From NCBI GenBank assembly GCA_025998475.1, contig BNVZ01000047.1, forward strand, positions 1 to 8,773: 8,773 bases of DNA. Direction: 5' to 3'. Within the stretch, counting starts at the first letter, position 1. Each line of letters starts with the position of its first letter. The stretch comes from Endomicrobiia bacterium (GTDB lineage: Bacteria > Elusimicrobiota > Endomicrobiia > Endomicrobiales > Endomicrobiaceae). Below, piece after piece: positions 7,195-8,773 of the stretch. Position numbers and translations under genes: made by a program. The notes under the pieces are model-generated. The model worked only from the letters and a program-made list of their open reading frames with translations, did not search any database and was not told the origin of the DNA.

Positions 7195-7300
7195 CATTAA
7201 ACCTCTTGCACAACGTAAGTATTAAATTTTAGAGTTACCAATACTAAAGAGCATTAAACCTCTTACAAAACTTAAGTATTAAATTTTAGAATTACAAATA
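7195..7300 (-). repeat. Tandemly duplicated IS5 element end (57-bp period)
   Basis: Two direct copies, 7195-7243 and 7252-7300, both begin CATTAAACCTCTT on the + strand and share AAGTATTAAATTTTAGA. They differ at about five of 49 positions and repeat with a 57-bp period. Each copy contains the terminal inverted repeat and the last transposase codons of the IS5-family element. The outer copy stops 18 bp before tadA. It could be a local duplication or the remaining end of a second, nested element. Confidence 0.75.
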
Positions 7301-8135
7301 CCTGAAACCCAAGTTAAATCGCAGTCCAAAGCGTCTTTTGCTATTACTTATCTATTCTTTAGACTATTTTGAACCTTTTAACAAATACTTTTGATATTTT
7401 CCACTATAATCCTTTTTGATGAAATCTCCCTATTTAACTCTTTATCTTCTTTTGTCAGCTTTTTAGTGTTTGTTTGATCTCTTTTTTTAAAACCAGTGTG
7501 TTTGTATGTATTTTGCCTAAGGCCTCCTAAATTGTATCTGCCATGTATCTTATTGTCTTTCTTTGCATAAATACATGCCTACTAAAATAAAACCAAAATC
7601 GTGCTCCTTGCCCTATTATCGCTGTGCATATTACTTGCTTGCCTTTAATTTAACTACTACCAACGGTTATTGTATGTCTATTATTCTTTTCGCTTTCGCC
7701 ACTTTCGCTGTTTTTTTAGGTCTTTGTGTCAATCTCTAGCATAATCACTGCTACTTCTACTTCTAGCGCTTTGTTTATCAATACCTATTCCCATCTAGTG
7801 CATATTCCCCACTACTCATTAATGCTTCTTGTGCATACCCTATGTCTATATCCACAACTTTTGCTGACGTTGTAGCTGTCTCTTGTGACAATATGTTTAG
7901 GTATTGGCCCTAAAGTATTCAAACATCATCTTTACAATATTCTCTGTACTCAATTTTCTCTTTGCTCACCTACTTGCCATATCTTTTCTTACTCCCGACT
8001 ATCCTTTGTTTTATCAAATGCTTTCTTTACTCCCATTAATACTAAACCCATTCCACCCGACCCGCATGCTTTCTTTTTCTGTTTCATAGTACTTCTAATT
8101 GTACTTTTATATGTTAGTTATTAAGAGGTCTAATG
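7252..8135 (-). mobile_element. Decayed IS5-family insertion sequence
   Basis: The element is bounded by terminal inverted repeats: CATTAAACCTCTTA at 7252-7265 and TAAGAGGTCTAATG at 8122-8135 (13 of 14 positions pair). The length of about 884 bp and a single transposase frame filling the interior fit compact IS5-family elements. The transposase is on the minus strand and is heavily mutated. No target-site duplication could be identified, because the inner end is itself duplicated. It occupies most of the 1.2-kb interval between tadA and the alanine-rich gene. A 3' piece of the same family lies upstream of glnN in opposite orientation. Confidence 0.72.
7279..8087 (-). pseudogene. IS5-family DDE transposase pseudogene
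   Basis: Read across three frames, the minus strand gives recognisable transposase pieces in the right order. These are LMGVKKAFDKT (near 8035), RKLSTENIVKMMFEYFRANT (near 7950), ALMSSGEYALDGNRY (near 7810-7765), QRPKK (7726-7712), a HDF segment (near 7600), MADTI-stop-EALGKIHTNTL (about 7544-7490), KKLTKEDKELNREISSKR then IIVENIK (about 7464-7390), and a C-terminal stop TAA at 7279-7281. The pattern matches IS5-type proteins: an N-terminal 'GVKKxTF', a middle 'ERPKK', 'ADSGYQG..KIHxNT', then 'LTKExKxxNRxISSxRIxVEN' holding the catalytic Glu. Several stops and at least four frame changes make it inactive. The start at ATG 8085-8087 is arbitrary. Confidence 0.72.
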
Positions 8136-8383
8136 ATGTTTTTAGAGCGTGGTAAGAAAGGAACAAACACGTTTTCATTGTCATGGGTATACACACCACT
8201 ACTAACCCAAGGCCCCTAGTTTTCCATCCATCTCTACGCATATTTTTCCATAAATATCACTACTGGTTTGACCTGTATCTGTGTCGCTTGTATCTGTTTC
8301 ACTGTCCCACTAGTCTGTATCTGTGTCACTGTTCAAGCTCAAACTTTAACTGCTTGAACTGCTCAGGTGAAGAACTACTTGAA
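8136..8383 (-). other. Intergenic stretch with eroded Ser/Thr/Asp-rich coding remnant
   Basis: No intact gene is present. On the minus strand, directly after the stop of the alanine-rich gene but in another frame, 8388-8326 reads SSSSSPEQFKQLKFELEQ before a TGA. A third frame then reads SDTDTD, a stop, WDSETDTSDTDTGQTSSD and on to KICVEMDGKLGALG near 8210. Such low-complexity but protein-like pieces in successive frames suggest a frameshifted C-terminal extension of the neighbouring gene or a separate dead gene. Homology was not recognised. Confidence 0.4.
8273..8333 (-). repeat. Short degenerate repeats (TGTATCTGTGTC type)
   Basis: Three imperfect copies of TGTATCTGTGTC occur at about 8274, 8289 and 8316 on the + strand. 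The first and third are exact over CTGTATCTGTGTC. On the minus strand they would encode alternating Thr-Asp/Ser-Asp residues, so they may be remnants of a low-complexity protein tail. Confidence 0.6.
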
Positions 8384-8773
8384 CTAACTGCTAGGTTTGG
8401 CCGCTTTTTCAAAGTATTTGGCTATTTCAGCAAAGGCCTTGGTGACGGCGGCGAAGGCTTTGATTTGATCTTGTTTGATTTCATCTTTAACGACGCGTTT
8501 GACGACGTTGGTTTCGGCGGCAGTGGCGGCTTTAGCGGCTTCGGTGGCGGCGGCGGCAGCTAAGTTGGCATCAGCACGGGTGGCGTTGACGCGAGCTTTG
8601 ACGGCTTCGGCGGCGGTGGCGGCGGCGTGGAAGGCGGCAGCAGCAGCGTTGGTGGCGGCGGCGGCGAGGGCGTGTTCGGCTTCGGCGGCGGTGGTGGCGG
8701 CGGAGTGCTTGGCGGCAGTGGCGGTTTCGAAGCGCTTGGCGACGCAGGCGACGCAGGTTGTGGTTTCTTTGAA
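8384..8773 (-). CDS. Alanine-rich, probably alpha-helical protein, C-terminal part (runs off the window)
   Basis: The minus strand is open from the window edge to TAG at 8384-8386, giving 129 C-terminal residues; the start lies outside. Nearly half of the residues up to about 90 are Ala, interspersed with Glu, Lys, Thr, His and Arg (for example AATTAAEAEHALAAAATNAA). A less biased tail follows: VVKRVVKDEIKQDQIKAF, then FAEIAKYFEKAAKPSS. The spacing of charged residues suggests long helices or a coiled coil. No signal, catalytic motif or known family was recognised. Alanine is almost always GCC, with ACC and GTC also favoured, so GC is about 60% or more here against roughly a third elsewhere. 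The lack of stops alone is weak evidence in GC-rich DNA, but the helical charge pattern supports coding. A phage structural or surface protein, transferred DNA, or assembly chimerism are all possible. Confidence 0.55.
   Translation of the reverse strand, partial: FKETTTCVACVAKRFETATAAKHSAATTAAEAEHALAAAATNAAAAAFHAAATAAEAVKARVNATRADANLAAAAATEAAKAATAAETNVVKRVVKDEIKQDQIKAFAAVTKAFAEIAKYFEKAAKPSS

Noticed and set aside
7885..8124. Plus-strand 79-codon open frame, hydrophobic and Phe/Leu-rich
   Set aside because: It lies antisense to the IS5 transposase pseudogene; purine-rich coding on the minus strand gives spurious hydrophobic frames opposite.
8260..8340. CRISPR-like short repeats
   Set aside because: The three degenerate 12-13 bp units have uneven spacing and no constant repeat with unique spacers, so they fit eroded low-complexity coding better.
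8183..8563. Plus-strand 126-codon frame ending in a Gly/Phe-rich tail
   Set aside because: The Gly-rich end is only the complement of GCC alanine codons. The minus-strand frame is open to the window edge and gives a more protein-like, charged helical sequence.

Overview
This is a low-GC bacterial window with four convincing protein genes, surrounded by decayed insertion sequences. A GC-rich, alanine-coding tail sits at the right edge. The class III glutamine synthetase, the Tad cluster and the many pseudogenised IS fragments suggest a host-associated Gram-negative lineage undergoing genome erosion. An Elusimicrobiota/Endomicrobium-type bacterium would fit, but that is a guess from general knowledge; nothing here fixes the taxon.

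Layout. Positions 1-600 are an IS graveyard: an IS200/IS605-like tnpA remnant (1-323), then the 3' end of an IS5-family transposase with its element end (about 337-596). A good sigma70-type promoter (716-744) and a strong ribosome binding site lead into glnN (823-2922, + strand), a complete type III glutamine synthetase. After a weak hairpin comes a second, longer copy of the IS200-like remnant in inverted orientation (2968-3448). glnN is therefore bracketed by inverted, inward-pointing IS remnants.

Positions 3480-7176 (minus strand) hold a tightly overlapping operon read tadA, tadB, tadC. It encodes the motor ATPase and two inner-membrane platform proteins of a Tad/Flp-type pilus or secretion system. 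The ATPase is unusual: its first ~230 residues look like a TadZ/CpaE (MinD/ParA-like) domain without a working P-loop, fused to an intact TadA/CpaF ATPase. glnN and the tad operon converge on the right-hand IS200 remnant.

Positions 7195-8135 (minus strand) are a nearly full-length but heavily frameshifted IS5-family element with recognisable terminal inverted repeats. Its inner end is tandemly duplicated and stops 18 bp before the tadA start codon. Positions 8136-8383 hold no intact gene, only Ser/Thr/Asp-rich coding remnants. Positions 8384-8773 are the C-terminal part of an alanine-rich, probably helical protein on the minus strand; its codons are strikingly GC-rich compared with the rest of the window.

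Functionally, glnN is an ammonia-assimilation gene with its own promoter, while tadABC is the core of a pilus/secretion engine whose pilin, secretin and assembly genes are not in this window. The IS remnants explain nearly all of the non-coding sequence.
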